From positions 1 through 64,000 of the forward strand of contig NZ_JABWCU010000011.1 of assembly GCF_018491765.1 (NCBI RefSeq): 64,000 nucleotides of DNA, in the 5' to 3' direction. Each line of letters begins with the position of its first letter. Positions within the stretch are counted from its first letter, which is position 1. Of this stretch, positions 34,239 to 43,511 are shown in pieces. This DNA comes from Novosphingobium profundi. GTDB lineage: Bacteria > Pseudomonadota > Alphaproteobacteria > Sphingomonadales > Sphingomonadaceae. Position numbers and translations under genes: made by a program. Below the pieces are notes generated by a model. That model had not been told where the DNA came from, made no database searches, and saw only the letters and a list, made by a program, of their open reading frames with translations.

Positions 34239-34460
34239 TCAGGCGCTCAGCGCGCTGGAGTAGTGGGCTTGCCGGGGGGGCTGGGAACGCACCCGACGAA
34301 TGGTGCACAGACGCGTATCGTCGAGATAGAGCTGCGCGTTGCGGTCGCGGGCTTCCTTGTGCGCGAAGATCAGGGCTTCGCTCGAATCGCTGGCCGTGAA
34401 TTCAAGCCGCCGCGCGAGGCCGGTCTCGTCCTCATCGAAATGCAACTGGTAGACGGGCAT
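34239..34460 (-). CDS. Small conserved hypothetical protein
   Basis: This 73-residue protein begins MPVYQLHFDEDETGLARRLE and continues FTASDSSEALIFAHKEARDR NAQLYLDDTRLCTIRR. It looks like a single alpha/beta fold with a basic, disordered C-terminal tail. A GAGG motif precedes ATG 34460 at good spacing, supporting translation. No family is recognised and it has no signal peptide or membrane segment. It converges on the YigZ-like gene with 24 bases between stops. Confidence 0.6.
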   Translation of the reverse strand: MPVYQLHFDEDETGLARRLEFTASDSSEALIFAHKEARDRNAQLYLDDTRLCTIRRVRSQPPRQAHYSSALSA

Positions 34461-34661
34461 TGCGTATCCTCAGGTCCATTCGGCGCGACGGTTCGCTCCG
34501 GAACCGGCCTGCGCGCGCTCTCTCACGTATCGTCACTTGGCCGATCGCGGGGGTCTTTTCATTGATCCGCCGCAACTTGCCTGCCGGGGCGAGAATGGAA
34601 TTATAGGACGAAAGTTCCCGGCCAACGGCACAGGGACGGCCCTGCGCGTCCGGACGAGCGG

Positions 34662-35279
34662 CTAGAGCGCCGCGTTGTTGTAGCAATGCCAGGTGAATAT
34701 CGCCGCCGAGCCACGATGCGGGCGCCAGCCTTGCGCGAGCGCGCGCGTATCCTTCTCGTTCGGGCGTTCGGGCAGGCGCAGGATCTTGCCGATGCCAACC
34801 TGCACGGCAAGGTCGCCGGCGGGCCAGATGTCGGGGCGTCCTTCGGCGAAGAGCAAATAGATCTCGGCCGACCAGCGTCCGATGCCCTTGATCCGCACGA
34901 GCTCGGCAATCGCGGCCTCGTCGTCCTCGGGCAGGTTGTCGAGGTCGAGTGTTCCGGCCACTACCAGTTCGCACAAGGAGCGGGCGTAACCCTGCTTCTG
35001 GCGCGACAGGCCGCAGCCCCGAAGCGCATCAAACTCGGCCGCGAGCAGGGCGTCCGGCGGCAGGTCGGGCCCGAGCAGCGCCTCGAGCCGGTTCCACACC
35101 GAACTTGCTGCCGCGACCGAGACCTGCTGGCCCACGATCGTGCGCAGCAAGGTCGCATAGCCCTTTGGGCGGATGCGCGCCTCGGGATAACCGCATAGTT
35201 CGAGCGCGCGCGCCAGCGCCGGCTCGGTCGCGGCGATGGCGTCGAGCCCTTGTTCGATCTGCTCTGCCGCGATGCCCAT
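34662..35279 (-). CDS. alkA: DNA-3-methyladenine glycosylase II (AlkA-like)
   Basis: I start at ATG 35279 after AAGGAA, giving 205 residues; the in-frame extension upstream is not supported. The HhH-GPD fold shows IVGQQVSVAAASSVWNRLEA, the helix-hairpin-helix LVRIKGIGRWSAEIYLLF, and the catalytic Asp in PAGDLAVQVGIGKIL. It excises alkylated purines for base-excision repair. It lacks the N-terminal Ada/AlkA domain of the E. coli enzyme, as is usual for the compact alphaproteobacterial type. Divergent repeats with the ferredoxin gene lie just upstream. Confidence 0.9.
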   Translation of the reverse strand: MGIAAEQIEQGLDAIAATEPALARALELCGYPEARIRPKGYATLLRTIVGQQVSVAAASSVWNRLEALLGPDLPPDALLAAEFDALRGCGLSRQKQGYARSLCELVVAGTLDLDNLPEDDEAAIAELVRIKGIGRWSAEIYLLFAEGRPDIWPAGDLAVQVGIGKILRLPERPNEKDTRALAQGWRPHRGSAAIFTWHCYNNAAL

Positions 35280-35326
35280 GCCCGTTCCTTTTTCCCGTTC
35301 GTCCACACCCGGCGCGGTCCGGGGTT

Positions 35327-35360
35327 GTTCAGTATGAACTTTTCGCGATTTAGTATGAAC
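35327..35360. promoter_or_regulatory. Repeated AGTATGAAC elements between alkA and ferredoxin
   Basis: GTTCA-GTA-TGAAC (35327-35339) is a perfect inverted repeat, and ATTTAGTATGAAC (35348-35360) repeats its right part 21 bases on. Two turns of helix apart, they look like a tandem operator controlling one or both divergent genes. I cannot name the regulator. Confidence 0.45.
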
Positions 35361-35460
35361 AAACCCGCTTGCCAAAGCCGAAAGGCGCTTCTAGCACCGC
35401 ATGCGCAAGGCGTGTAGACGCGCCGGGGGCTTACTCGCAAACAAGAGGGAAAACAGGAAA

Positions 35461-35778
35461 ATGCCGCAGATCACCGTCGTCAACCAATCGGGCGTGGAAA
35501 CCAGCGTCGAGGCCGAGGAAGGCCGCACCCTGATGGAAACCATCCGCGACAACGGCTTCGACGAACTTCTTGCGCTGTGTGGCGGCTGCTGTTCGTGCGC
35601 GACCTGCCACGTGCACATCGATCCGGCCTTCATGGACAAGCTGCCCGAGATGGGCGAAGACGAGAACGACCTGCTCGACAGCTCGGACAGCCGCAACGAA
35701 TATTCGCGCCTTTCCTGCCAGATCCCGGTCACCTCGGCGCTCGAGGGCTGCAAGGTCACGATCGCGCAGGAAGACTGA
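35461..35778 (+). CDS. 2Fe-2S ferredoxin (adrenodoxin type)
   Basis: This 105-residue protein has the cluster ligands Cys40, Cys46 and Cys49 in [14 protein letters not shown] and Cys86 in RLSCQIP, the C-x5-C-x2-C pattern of vertebrate-type ferredoxins. It is a soluble one-electron carrier, commonly for cytochrome P450 or Rieske oxygenases in sphingomonads. No reductase or oxygenase is adjacent, so the partner is unknown. ATG 35461 has a purine-rich AACAGGAAA leader. A strong terminator follows its stop. Confidence 0.92.
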   Translation: MPQITVVNQSGVETSVEAEEGRTLMETIRDNGFDELLALCGGCCSCATCHVHIDPAFMDKLPEMGEDENDLLDSSDSRNEYSRLSCQIPVTSALEGCKVTIAQED

Positions 35779-35801
35779 CCCTTTCTCACCCCAGCCATTT
35801 C

Positions 35802-35843
35802 GAAGGGCGGGCGCTTGGCAAGGAAGCGTCCGCCCTTCTTCAT
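35802..35843 (+). terminator. Rho-independent terminator after ferredoxin
   Basis: GAAGGGCGG and CCGCCCTTC form the lower stem, with GCGCTT/AAGCGT extending it around a GGCAAGG loop, then TTCATT. It lies 24 bases after the ferredoxin stop. Confidence 0.75.
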
Positions 35844-35920
35844 TCACCGATGGTCCAGCTTTGCCCCCCTAAAGCGCAATTCGATTGCGACACGCAGGGA
35901 CAGTTCCTAAGTCATCGGCC

Positions 35921-36931
35921 ATGACAGCACCCAACGCTACAGCTTCGTCGATTGATCTCATCGGCAATACGCCGCTCGTCCTGCTCAAGGGGCCCAGCGC
36001 GGCCGCAGGATGCGAGATCTGGGGCAAGTGCGAGTTCGCCAATCCCGGGGCCTCGGTCAAGGACCGGGCGGCCTTGTGGATCATCCGCGACGCCGAAAAC
36101 CGGGGTGAGCTCCAGCCCGGCGGCACGGTGATCGAGGGCACGGCGGGCAATACCGGCATCGGCATCGCGCTCGTCGCCAACGCGCGCGGCTACAAGTCCG
36201 TCATCGTCATGCCCGACAACCAGTCCAAGGAAAAGATGGATACGCTGCGGGCGCTTGGCGCCGAGCTGGTCCTCGTTCCGCCCACCAAGTTCGCCGACCC
36301 CAACCACTTCGTGCACACCTCGCGCCGTCTTGCCGAGGAAGCCGAAGGCGCGATCTGGGCCAACCAGTTCGACAACGTGGCCAACCGCAAGGCGCACATC
36401 GAGAGCACCGCACCCGAGATCTGGGAGCAGCTTGGCGGCCGCATCGACGGCTTTACCTGCGCAGCGGGGACCGGGGGCACGATCGCGGGCACGGGGCTCG
36501 GCCTCAAGGCCTTCGACGAGAGCATCACGGTGGCACTCACCGATCCGCACGGCGCGGCGCTTTACAACTATTTCGCGCATGGCGAGCTCAAGGCTGAAGG
36601 CTCCTCGGTTGCCGAGGGCATCGGGCAGGGGCGCATCACCGCCAATCTCGAAGGCGCCCCGATCGACACGCAGTTCCGCATTTCCGACGAGGAGGGGCTC
36701 GAATGGGTGCGCCGCCTCCTCTCCGAAGAAGGGCTGTGCCTGGGGCTGTCCTCGGGCATCAATGTGGCCGGCGCGGTCGCGCTCGGTCGCAGCCTGGTGG
36801 CACAGGGCAAGCGCGAGGCGCGCGTCGCCACGATCCTGTGCGACACCGGCTTTCGCTACTTGTCCACACTTTACAACCCGGAATGGCTCGAGGCCAAGGG
36901 GCTCCCCGTCTTTCCGTGGTTGGCACGCTGA
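35921..36931 (+). CDS. cysK: Cysteine synthase family PLP enzyme
   Basis: I start at ATG 35921 (MTAPNATASSIDLIGNTPLV), giving 336 residues of the fold-type II PLP family. The Schiff-base Lys47 lies in NPGASVKDRAALW, the substrate loop is EGTAGNTGIGIALVA, and the phosphate loop is AAGTGGTIAGTG. It condenses O-acetylserine with sulfide to make cysteine. The loop reads GTAGNTG where CysK usually has TSGNTG, and the chain is slightly long, so a desulfhydrase or CysK2-like activity is possible. It has its own leader after the ferredoxin terminator. Confidence 0.82.
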   Translation: MTAPNATASSIDLIGNTPLVLLKGPSAAAGCEIWGKCEFANPGASVKDRAALWIIRDAENRGELQPGGTVIEGTAGNTGIGIALVANARGYKSVIVMPDNQSKEKMDTLRALGAELVLVPPTKFADPNHFVHTSRRLAEEAEGAIWANQFDNVANRKAHIESTAPEIWEQLGGRIDGFTCAAGTGGTIAGTGLGLKAFDESITVALTDPHGAALYNYFAHGELKAEGSSVAEGIGQGRITANLEGAPIDTQFRISDEEGLEWVRRLLSEEGLCLGLSSGINVAGAVALGRSLVAQGKREARVATILCDTGFRYLSTLYNPEWLEAKGLPVFPWLAR

Positions 36932-36948
36932 GGTAATCTTCCCAAGTA

Positions 36949-37347
36949 ATGGCAACCAAGCTTCCCCCCCAGGTTCTCGAGCCGCTGACTTCGGCGCAGC
37001 ATTACGCGCCGCCCAGCTCGCGCGAACTGCGCTCGCAGGCGGTGCACCGCCTGCAGGTGGGGTTGTTCGGGCTGTGCGCCATGCTGCTGATCGTCGGTCT
37101 TGCCAGCATCATCATGGATCGCGCGCGCCGGGTGGACCGTCAGGACCCCATTCATGATGTCGTTGCGGCCGATGCGCCCGACAAGAAGCCGGCGAGCGAT
37201 CCGCTGGCCGACATCGGCGTGATGCCCGCGGCGGAGCCTTCGCCGTCCCCGACTCCGAATGCCCCGGAGCAGCAGGGCGCGCCGGCGAACCCAGCTCCAC
37301 CGGCCCCGGCCGGTGCGGCGATGGGGAACCCCGCGCCCCAGTCCTGA
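36949..37347 (+). CDS. Single-TM hypothetical protein with Pro-rich tail
   Basis: This 132-residue protein has a cytosolic N-terminus with RELRSQAVHRLQ, one membrane helix VGLFGLCAMLLIVGLASIIM (about 37-56), and a periplasmic Pro/Ala-rich tail (about 75-132). It follows the cysteine synthase gene by 17 bases and is probably co-transcribed. I do not recognise a family. The position before the cell-division cluster is conserved in some sphingomonads, as I recall, but nothing in the sequence shows a division role. Confidence 0.65.
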   Translation: MATKLPPQVLEPLTSAQHYAPPSSRELRSQAVHRLQVGLFGLCAMLLIVGLASIIMDRARRVDRQDPIHDVVAADAPDKKPASDPLADIGVMPAAEPSPSPTPNAPEQQGAPANPAPPAPAGAAMGNPAPQS

Positions 37348-37797
37348 CGCCTGCGCGCGGCTCGCGACCGCGCGGAGCGCATCGTCCCCGAAGCTCCCCG
37401 AAATTTCCGTTTTTGCCGGGCAGGGGGCTTGGTCCCGCTTTGCACGGCTCTGGCCGAAAAATATCCCGTATTTCCGGGTCTTGATGGCTGGGGAGGGAGG
37501 CTTGCGGCGTGCGCCTGGTGCAATCTGCCCAGCTTATGGGCTACGCGCTTGCCACTTATGGGGATTTGCAGGGACGCGTGGGAGCGGCGCAATTCTCTGC
37601 TTCCCATCTCCACGGCGCCTCTCATTTTTCTAATGGCGGCCATGTCCTGCCCGCGTCCTCGCTAAATCGCTGTTTTCGGGGGTGTTGATTCGATGCTTTC
37701 GGGTTTCGCCGAGTTCGGGAATTGGGGGGAGGGAGTGGCTTCGACAGCTCTCGATCGCGCTCATCGCAAGGTCGCTGCGTCCGGATGGCCACTCTTT

Positions 37798-37832
37798 TGG
37801 GTCCGAGTGGGGATGATCGGGGATCGGTGGGG
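37798..37832 (+). promoter_or_regulatory. MraZ operator (four TGGGN repeats)
   Basis: TGGGT, TGGGG, CGGGG and TGGGG occur at 37798, 37808, 37818 and 37828, each separated by exactly five bases. This is the TGGGN-N5 tandem repeat bound by MraZ, which represses its own dcw operon. Three copies are usual; here there are four. It lies 331 bases before the mraZ ATG. Confidence 0.8.
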
Positions 37833-37904
37833 CTGCGCACCTCCGAGGTGCGAAAATGCCTTCGGAAAATACATAAAAACATGTAATTTCAGTAATATCG
37901 CAGG

Positions 37905-37919
37905 TTAATTTAGGGTTAT
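37905..37919 (+). promoter_or_regulatory. CtrA-like site upstream of mraZ
   Basis: TTAA-TTTAGGG-TTAT matches seven of eight defined positions of the alphaproteobacterial cell-cycle regulator CtrA consensus TTAA-N7-TTAA. It lies in the AT-rich patch just after the MraZ operator. Short AT-rich matches can arise by chance, but such tracts are rare in this GC-rich DNA. Confidence 0.35.
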
Positions 37920-38163
37920 CCTCTTGCGGAGAAGCACGCTCGGTAGAGCTCCGGAGCCCGCATTTGCGACGAAAATTCCCACCAATCCCCAAATTTCCCT
38001 TTAATCGCCTAAAATGCCGGGTTAGAAGAATAGGCAATCGGAATGACTGAGTCTCGCTGCGCCCTGTCTGTAGGGGCGTGGAACCCTGTCGCGCACCTGC
38101 GCTTCGGGGGTGATCTTGGTCATGCTCCGGGCGGCGCAATCCACGGGGATCGAACAGGGCGGC

Positions 38164-38667
38164 ATGGCTGGGCAGCCAACCATCTACAGCGGACAGGGCT
38201 TCTCGCTTATACGCGACAAGAAGCGCTTCGTGCTGCCCAACTCCTTGCGCACCAGCGTGCGCGAGTCGAGCGGCAAGGACGTGCTGTGCCTGGCCAAGCA
38301 TCCCGAGTGGAAATGCCTCGTCGGTTTCGGTCTCTCGCGCGTCGACGAGTTCGAGAAGCAGCTCGATGCGGAGGAAGAGCGCGCGGACCGCGCCGGTCGC
38401 GCCTTCAACCGCGACAAGCGCGCGATGCAGCTTTATTCGTTCCAGCAGGTGCCCTTCGACGGTTCGGGCCGCTTCGTCCTGCCCGAGGCGCTTTCGGGCC
38501 TCGCCAATGTCGACGAGCAGCTTTTCTTCCAGGGCGTGGGCCGTTTCATCACGATCTGGAACCCTGAGGAACTCTACGCGCTCGCCGGCGATCCCGAGAT
38601 GGAGACGATCGTCGCCACCTGCCGTTCGCTGGCCGAGGCCGAACTTGCCAAGGCGAAGAAGAAATGA
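38164..38667 (+). CDS. mraZ: Transcriptional regulator MraZ
   Basis: This 167-residue protein has two AbrB-like swapped-hairpin domains: [20 protein letters not shown] with LRTSVRE, and [20 protein letters not shown]. Each supplies the DNA-binding R/K loop. MraZ forms a ring that binds TGGGN repeats and represses the dcw operon, matching the operator far upstream. The in-frame extension back to 38110 is not needed; ATG 38164 gives the family N-terminus. Its stop overlaps the rsmH start by four bases. Confidence 0.95.
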   Translation: MAGQPTIYSGQGFSLIRDKKRFVLPNSLRTSVRESSGKDVLCLAKHPEWKCLVGFGLSRVDEFEKQLDAEEERADRAGRAFNRDKRAMQLYSFQQVPFDGSGRFVLPEALSGLANVDEQLFFQGVGRFITIWNPEELYALAGDPEMETIVATCRSLAEAELAKAKKK

Positions 38668-39677
38668 GCGCGTCCGACGCCGCCGGGGCGCCCCACATTC
38701 CGGTCCTGCTCGACGAAGTCGAGGCCGCGCTGCTCCCGCTCGAGGGCCAGGTCGTGGTCGACGCCACCTTTGGCGCGGGCGGCTATACCCGCCGCCTGCT
38801 CGACGCGGGCGCGACCGTTCACGCCTTCGACCGCGATCCCGATGCGATCGCGGCCGTCCATGCGCATCCCGAGCGTTGGCCCGAACTGGCCAGCGTTCCC
38901 CCCCGCCTGGTCCTGCATCCCCGCCGCTTCTCCGAGATGGTCGCGGCCCTGCGCGAAGCAGGGCTCGAGGCCGTCGACGGGGTCGTGGCCGATATCGGTG
39001 TCTCCTCGATGCAGCTCGACCAGGCGGAACGGGGCTTCGCCTTCGCCAGCGACGGCCCGCTCGACATGCGCATGAGCCAGGACGGCTACTCGGCCGCCGA
39101 CTTCGTCAACGAGGGCGACGAAGCCGCGATCGCCGACGTGCTCTACCTCTACGGCGAGGAGCGCCAGTCGCGCCGGGTCGCCCGCGCGATCGTCGCGGCG
39201 CGTCCGCTGACCACCACCGGCGAGCTTGCCCGGGTCATCCGCAAGGCGCTCGGCCATCGTCCCGGCGCGCCCAAGGACCCGGCCACGCGCAGCTTCCAGG
39301 CCATCCGCATCCACGTCAACGGCGAGCTCGACGAGCTCGAGGCGGCGCTGGCGGGGGCCGAGGAAATGCTGCGCGAAGGCGGGCGGCTTGCGGTCGTCAC
39401 TTTCCACTCGCTGGAAGATCGCATCGTCAAGCGCTTCCTCAAGGAAGCCAGCGGGCAGGGCCAGTCCACCTCGCGCCACCTGCCTCTCGTCGCATCGGGG
39501 CCGGAGGCGACCTTTGCCAAAGTGGCGAAGCCCGTAAAGCCCGGCGAGGCCGAGCTCGACGTCAATCCCCGATCGCGCTCGGCGACCTTGCGCAGCGCCA
39601 TCCGCACATCCACCCGTCCCCGCAAACCCGCTTCCCAGACAATGGCTGACCGCTCCCCCGGAAGGAAATCCGCATGA
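38664..39677 (+). CDS. rsmH: 16S rRNA m4C1402 methyltransferase RsmH
   Basis: This 337-residue SAM-dependent methyltransferase opens with [20 protein letters not shown], then the SAM motif [39 protein letters not shown], and the C-terminal [15 protein letters not shown] and [14 protein letters not shown]. It methylates N4 of C1402 in the ribosomal P site. The length is normal. It is the second gene of the dcw operon and overlaps both neighbours by four bases. Confidence 0.97.
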   Translation: MSASDAAGAPHIPVLLDEVEAALLPLEGQVVVDATFGAGGYTRRLLDAGATVHAFDRDPDAIAAVHAHPERWPELASVPPRLVLHPRRFSEMVAALREAGLEAVDGVVADIGVSSMQLDQAERGFAFASDGPLDMRMSQDGYSAADFVNEGDEAAIADVLYLYGEERQSRRVARAIVAARPLTTTGELARVIRKALGHRPGAPKDPATRSFQAIRIHVNGELDELEAALAGAEEMLREGGRLAVVTFHSLEDRIVKRFLKEASGQGQSTSRHLPLVASGPEATFAKVAKPVKPGEAELDVNPRSRSATLRSAIRTSTRPRKPASQTMADRSPGRKSA

Positions 39678-40261
39678 ACCTGACCCACGACCGCGTCCGT
39701 TCCATCGGGTGGATTTCCGTGCTGGTGATCTGCGGGGCCATGCTGGTGGCACTGACCTTGCGCGTGAACGCGGTGAAGAGCGAGGTCTTCGTGACCGAGA
39801 AGCGCATCGTCTACACGCAGCAGCAGATCAACTTCCTCGAGACCGAGTTCCAGACCCGCTCCAACCAGCAGGCGCTCAAGAAGCTCAATGACCTGGAGTT
39901 CGGCTACCAGGCGCCGAGCGCGGGGCAGTACCTCGAGGGCGAGCGCCAGCTGGCCGCGCTTGGCGCCGCGCCGGGACCCGACGCGCCCGCGCCGATCCGC
40001 TACGCCAACGCCGATCCGGCGCAAGTCCCCGGCGAGGGTACGGCGCAGGAGGCCGAGGAGAAGGCGGGCTCGCTGCTCGCTATGGTCAATCCGGTGAGCG
40101 GTGCCACCGCGGCCGCGATGCCCGAAAGCGAGCGTCGCCGCGAACTGGCGAGCGCCAAGGCCGCTTCGCGTGACGCCGAGGGCGAGCGCCTGCGCGGGCA
40201 GGCCGCCGACCTCTCGCAGCGCCTGGCCAGCATCGAGGTCGCGGAGGCGGCCAACCAGTGA
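39674..40261 (+). CDS. ftsL: Cell division protein FtsL
   Basis: This 195-residue bitopic protein has a short cytosolic N-terminus, one membrane helix ([18 protein letters not shown], about 14-31), and a coiled-coil-like segment [29 protein letters not shown] just outside the membrane. The C-terminal 100 residues are Ala/Glu-rich and longer than in typical FtsL (about 110-130 residues). FtsL links FtsQ/FtsB with FtsW-FtsI and activates septal synthesis. Assignment rests on position between rsmH and ftsI plus topology, since sequence identity is low in this family. Confidence 0.85.
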   Translation: MNLTHDRVRSIGWISVLVICGAMLVALTLRVNAVKSEVFVTEKRIVYTQQQINFLETEFQTRSNQQALKKLNDLEFGYQAPSAGQYLEGERQLAALGAAPGPDAPAPIRYANADPAQVPGEGTAQEAEEKAGSLLAMVNPVSGATAAAMPESERRRELASAKAASRDAEGERLRGQAADLSQRLASIEVAEAANQ

Positions 40262-42036
40262 ACGCGATGGTCCACCCGAGCACGGTGCCGATCACGGTGA
40301 CGGCCGGCTCGCGCGGGCTTGCGAACGTGCGCCAGCGCTCCTTGCTGGTGGCCAAGCTGCGCACCTTGTGGGTGCTCGGCCTGTTCCTGCTGGTGGGCCT
40401 CCTGGCGTTCTTGCGCATCGTCTACCTCGGCCTCACCGGCCCTTCGCCGCGCGAGGTGAGCCTCAACGACCTGCTCACCCCGCAGCGCGGCGAGATCGTC
40501 GATCGCAACGGGGCGCCGCTGGCGCGCGATTTCCGGGTCTATTCGCTCTGGTTCAACCCCAAGGCGATGACCGAGGGTTCGCCGCTGATCCATTCGCCGG
40601 CCGAAATCGCCGCGGGCCTCGCCCGGATCTTCCCCGACATCGACCAGGCCGAGATCATCGCCAAGCTCAAGGCGGGCAAGCCGGGCTACTTGCGCAAGTC
40701 GCTCCTGCCCGAAGAGGCGAACCGCGTCCACGAACTGGGCGAACCCGCGCTCGAATTCCCGCTCGAGACCACGCGCTACTACCCGCAGGGCTCGCTTGCC
40801 GCCCACGTGCTGGGCTATGTCGACAGCTACGGGCACGGCAAGGTCGGCATGGAGGAGTACTACGACAAGGAGCTGGCCAGCCCCGAGGGACGCGCCAAGC
40901 CGTCGGTCATCTCGATCGACTTTCGCGTCCAGAGCGCGCTCGAGGACGAACTGGCCAAGGGTATCGAACTGTCCAACGCCAAGGGCGCGGCGGGGGTGAT
41001 CCTCGATGTCGACACCGGTGAAGTCCTGGCGCTGGCCTCGCTGCCGAGCTTCGATCCCAACCACGTCAAGCCCAACGACATGGTGGTGACGCCCGAAGAG
41101 GCGAAGATGGGCGAGGTGCCGCGCGGCTTCAACCGTGCCACCAACCAGGTCTACGAGCTGGGTTCGACCTTCAAGCCGATCACCGTGGCGGCCGCGATCG
41201 ATGCGGGCGTGATCACCGATCTCTCGCGCCGCTGGTCGGCCAAGCCCTTCAAGATGGGCCGCTTCACGATCAAGGACATGCACTCGATGGGCGCCACGCT
41301 CAACGTGGAAGAGACCCTGATCCACTCCTCGAACGTGGTGACCGCGCAGATCGCCGACGAACTGGGCGGCGTGAAGCTGAAGAAGACGATGGAGAACCTG
41401 GGCATGAACGCGCGGCCCTCGATCGAGCTGCCCGCGCGCGGCATGCCGATCTGGCCGAGCGGCGTCTGGCCGCGCCTGCGTACGATGACGGTTTCCTATG
41501 GCCACGGCCTCGCGGTGACGCCGCTGCACCTGGCCGAAGCCTATGCCGCGCTCGTCAACGGAGGCATCTGGCGCCCGGCGACGCTGCGCAAGCTGTCGCC
41601 TTCCGAAGTGCCCCAGGGCCGGCGCGTGTTCAGCGCGGCGACGTCGGCGCGCATCCGCCAGCTGCTGCGCATGATCGTGCTCTACGGCACCGGTCGCAAG
41701 GGCGATGCCCCGGGCTTCCGCATCGGCGGCAAGACCGGTTCGGCCGAGAAGCCGGGCGTGGGCGGCTATCGCCATCACGCGCTCATCTCGACGTTCGCCT
41801 CGGCCTTTCCGATGGACAGGCCGCGTTATGTCGTCATAGCCATGATGGACGAACCGCAGGGGACGGCCGCCACGTCCTACCAGCGAACCGCCGCCTGGAA
41901 TGCGGCGCCGGTGGTGGCCCGCGTCGTCCCGCGCATCGGGCCGCTGCTCGGCATCATGCCGGACGAGACCCGCGACATCGACATCTCGGACCTCAAGAAC
42001 CTGGTCCCTCAGGAAACAAGCGAAGACCCCGAATGA
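40258..42036 (+). CDS. ftsI: Septal peptidoglycan transpeptidase FtsI (PBP3)
   Basis: Starting at GTG 40258 (overlapping ftsL by four bases; ATG 40267 possible), this is 592 residues. It has a membrane anchor (LWVLGLFLLVGLLAFLRIVY), a pedestal domain with RGEIVDRNGAPLARDF, and a transpeptidase domain with S303-T-F-K306, S357-S-N359 and K492-T-G494 in GGKTGSAEK. All active-site motifs are intact. It crosslinks septal murein with FtsW. Beta-lactams targeting PBP3 would act here. Confidence 0.97.
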   Translation: MNAMVHPSTVPITVTAGSRGLANVRQRSLLVAKLRTLWVLGLFLLVGLLAFLRIVYLGLTGPSPREVSLNDLLTPQRGEIVDRNGAPLARDFRVYSLWFNPKAMTEGSPLIHSPAEIAAGLARIFPDIDQAEIIAKLKAGKPGYLRKSLLPEEANRVHELGEPALEFPLETTRYYPQGSLAAHVLGYVDSYGHGKVGMEEYYDKELASPEGRAKPSVISIDFRVQSALEDELAKGIELSNAKGAAGVILDVDTGEVLALASLPSFDPNHVKPNDMVVTPEEAKMGEVPRGFNRATNQVYELGSTFKPITVAAAIDAGVITDLSRRWSAKPFKMGRFTIKDMHSMGATLNVEETLIHSSNVVTAQIADELGGVKLKKTMENLGMNARPSIELPARGMPIWPSGVWPRLRTMTVSYGHGLAVTPLHLAEAYAALVNGGIWRPATLRKLSPSEVPQGRRVFSAATSARIRQLLRMIVLYGTGRKGDAPGFRIGGKTGSAEKPGVGGYRHHALISTFASAFPMDRPRYVVIAMMDEPQGTAATSYQRTAAWNAAPVVARVVPRIGPLLGIMPDETRDIDISDLKNLVPQETSEDPE

Positions 42037-43511
42037 AGCTTTCCCTCCTCTGCGCCGCCGCCGGCATTCCGCTTTCCGGTCCTGATGCAGAGGTGACCGG
42101 GTTCGCCATCGACCATCGCAAGGTGGCGCCCGGCACGGTGTTCGGCGCCTTCAAGGGCGCGCGCTTCAATGGCGAGGACTACATCGCCGACGCGCTCGCC
42201 TCGGGCGCGGTGGCGGTGGTTTGCGCCAGCGCGGCGCCCACCGAAGGCGCGGCAACCTTCGTCGATGCCGAACCGCGGCGTCTTTTCGCGCGCCTTGCCG
42301 CGCCCTTCTTCACGCCCGTACCCGAGACGCTGGTCGCGGTCACCGGCACCAACGGCAAGACCTCGAGCGTCGAGCTCACCCGCCAGCTGTGGCACATGGC
42401 GGGCGAGCGCGCGGCCTCGATCGGCACCCTGGGGGTGACGACAAGCCTGGAAAGCGTTTCGACCGGGCTCACCACCCCCGACATCGTGACGTTCCTCGCC
42501 AACCTTACCGGCCTGGCGCGCGAGGGCGTGAGCCATGTCGCCTACGAGGCGTCTAGCCACGGGCTTGCCCAGTTCCGCATCGAGGGGCCGCGCGTCCTAG
42601 CCGGGGCCTTCACCAATCTCAGCCGCGACCATCTCGACTACCATGCGACCATGGACGACTATTTCGCGGCCAAGATGCGCCTGTTCGACGAAGTGGTCGC
42701 CCCCGATGGCACGGCGGTGATCTGGGCCGACGACCTCTGGTCGGACAAGGCGATCGCCCATGCGCGTGCGCGCGGCCTCAAGGTCTTGACGGTCGGCGCG
42801 AAGGGGCAGGACATCCGTCTCGTCGACCGCACTCCGGGCGGGCTTGGCCAGCAGCTCGAGGTCGAACACGCGGGCGTTTCGCGGATGATCGCGCTTCCGC
42901 TGATCGGCGCCTACCAGGCCGCCAACGCGCTCGTCGCGGCGGGGCTGGTGCTGGCGAGCGGCGGCAAGGCCGACACGGTGTTCGATGCGATGAAGCGCCT
43001 CGTCACAGTGCGCGGGCGGCTTGAGCGCGCGGCGATTACCGGGGCCGGCGCGCCGGTCTACGTCGACTATGCGCATACGCCCGATGCGCTCGAAGCGGCG
43101 ATTGCGGCGCTGCGTCCGCACGTCCATGGTCGCCTGATCGTGGTCTTCGGCGCGGGCGGGGACCGCGATACCGGCAAGCGCGCGCCGATGGGGCGGGTCG
43201 CGGCCGAGCAGGCGGATATCGCCATCGTCACCGACGACAATCCGCGCGGCGAGGACCCGGCGAGCATCCGCGCGATGGTGCTCGAAGGCATGGAAGGGGG
43301 CGCACAGGTGCGCGAGATCGGCGACCGGCGCGAGGCGATCGGCGCCGCGCTCGCCGAGGCGAAAGGGGGCGACATCGTCCTCATCGCCGGCAAGGGGCAT
43401 GAGCAGGGGCAGATCATCGGCAGTGGCGCGCAGATGCGCGTGCTGCCCTTCGACGATGTCGGCGTGGCTCGCGAGATGGCGGGCGCGCTGGGGAAGGTGA
43501 GCGAAGCATGA
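42033..43511 (+). CDS. murE: UDP-MurNAc-tripeptide ligase MurE (meso-DAP adding)
   Basis: This 492-residue Mur ligase has an ATP-binding loop GTNGKTSSVELTRQL (Lys109), the substrate block STGLTTPDIVTF, and EASSHGLAQFRIEG. The motif TDDNPRGEDP contains DNPR, the signature of enzymes that add meso-diaminopimelate rather than lysine, which fits a Gram-negative cell wall. It overlaps ftsI and murF by four bases each. The length is normal for the family. Confidence 0.97.
   Translation: MKLSLLCAAAGIPLSGPDAEVTGFAIDHRKVAPGTVFGAFKGARFNGEDYIADALASGAVAVVCASAAPTEGAATFVDAEPRRLFARLAAPFFTPVPETLVAVTGTNGKTSSVELTRQLWHMAGERAASIGTLGVTTSLESVSTGLTTPDIVTFLANLTGLAREGVSHVAYEASSHGLAQFRIEGPRVLAGAFTNLSRDHLDYHATMDDYFAAKMRLFDEVVAPDGTAVIWADDLWSDKAIAHARARGLKVLTVGAKGQDIRLVDRTPGGLGQQLEVEHAGVSRMIALPLIGAYQAANALVAAGLVLASGGKADTVFDAMKRLVTVRGRLERAAITGAGAPVYVDYAHTPDALEAAIAALRPHVHGRLIVVFGAGGDRDTGKRAPMGRVAAEQADIAIVTDDNPRGEDPASIRAMVLEGMEGGAQVREIGDRREAIGAALAEAKGGDIVLIAGKGHEQGQIIGSGAQMRVLPFDDVGVAREMAGALGKVSEA

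Larger units (their letters stand above)
37348..38163. other. Long leader region upstream of mraZ
   Basis: This 816-base stretch has no credible gene. It contains a four-copy MraZ operator (37798-37832), a perfect inverted repeat CGCACCTC-C-GAGGTGCG (37836-37852), an AT-rich patch (37860-37920) likely to hold the promoter, and a CtrA-like TTAA-N7-TTAT (37905-37919). I looked for RNase P RNA motifs, since rnpB can lie near mraZ, and found none. Confidence 0.6.

Noticed and set aside
37348..38163. RNase P RNA or another structured RNA gene before mraZ
   Set aside because: I searched by eye for the conserved RNase P core motifs and found none; only operator-like repeats and hairpins are visible.
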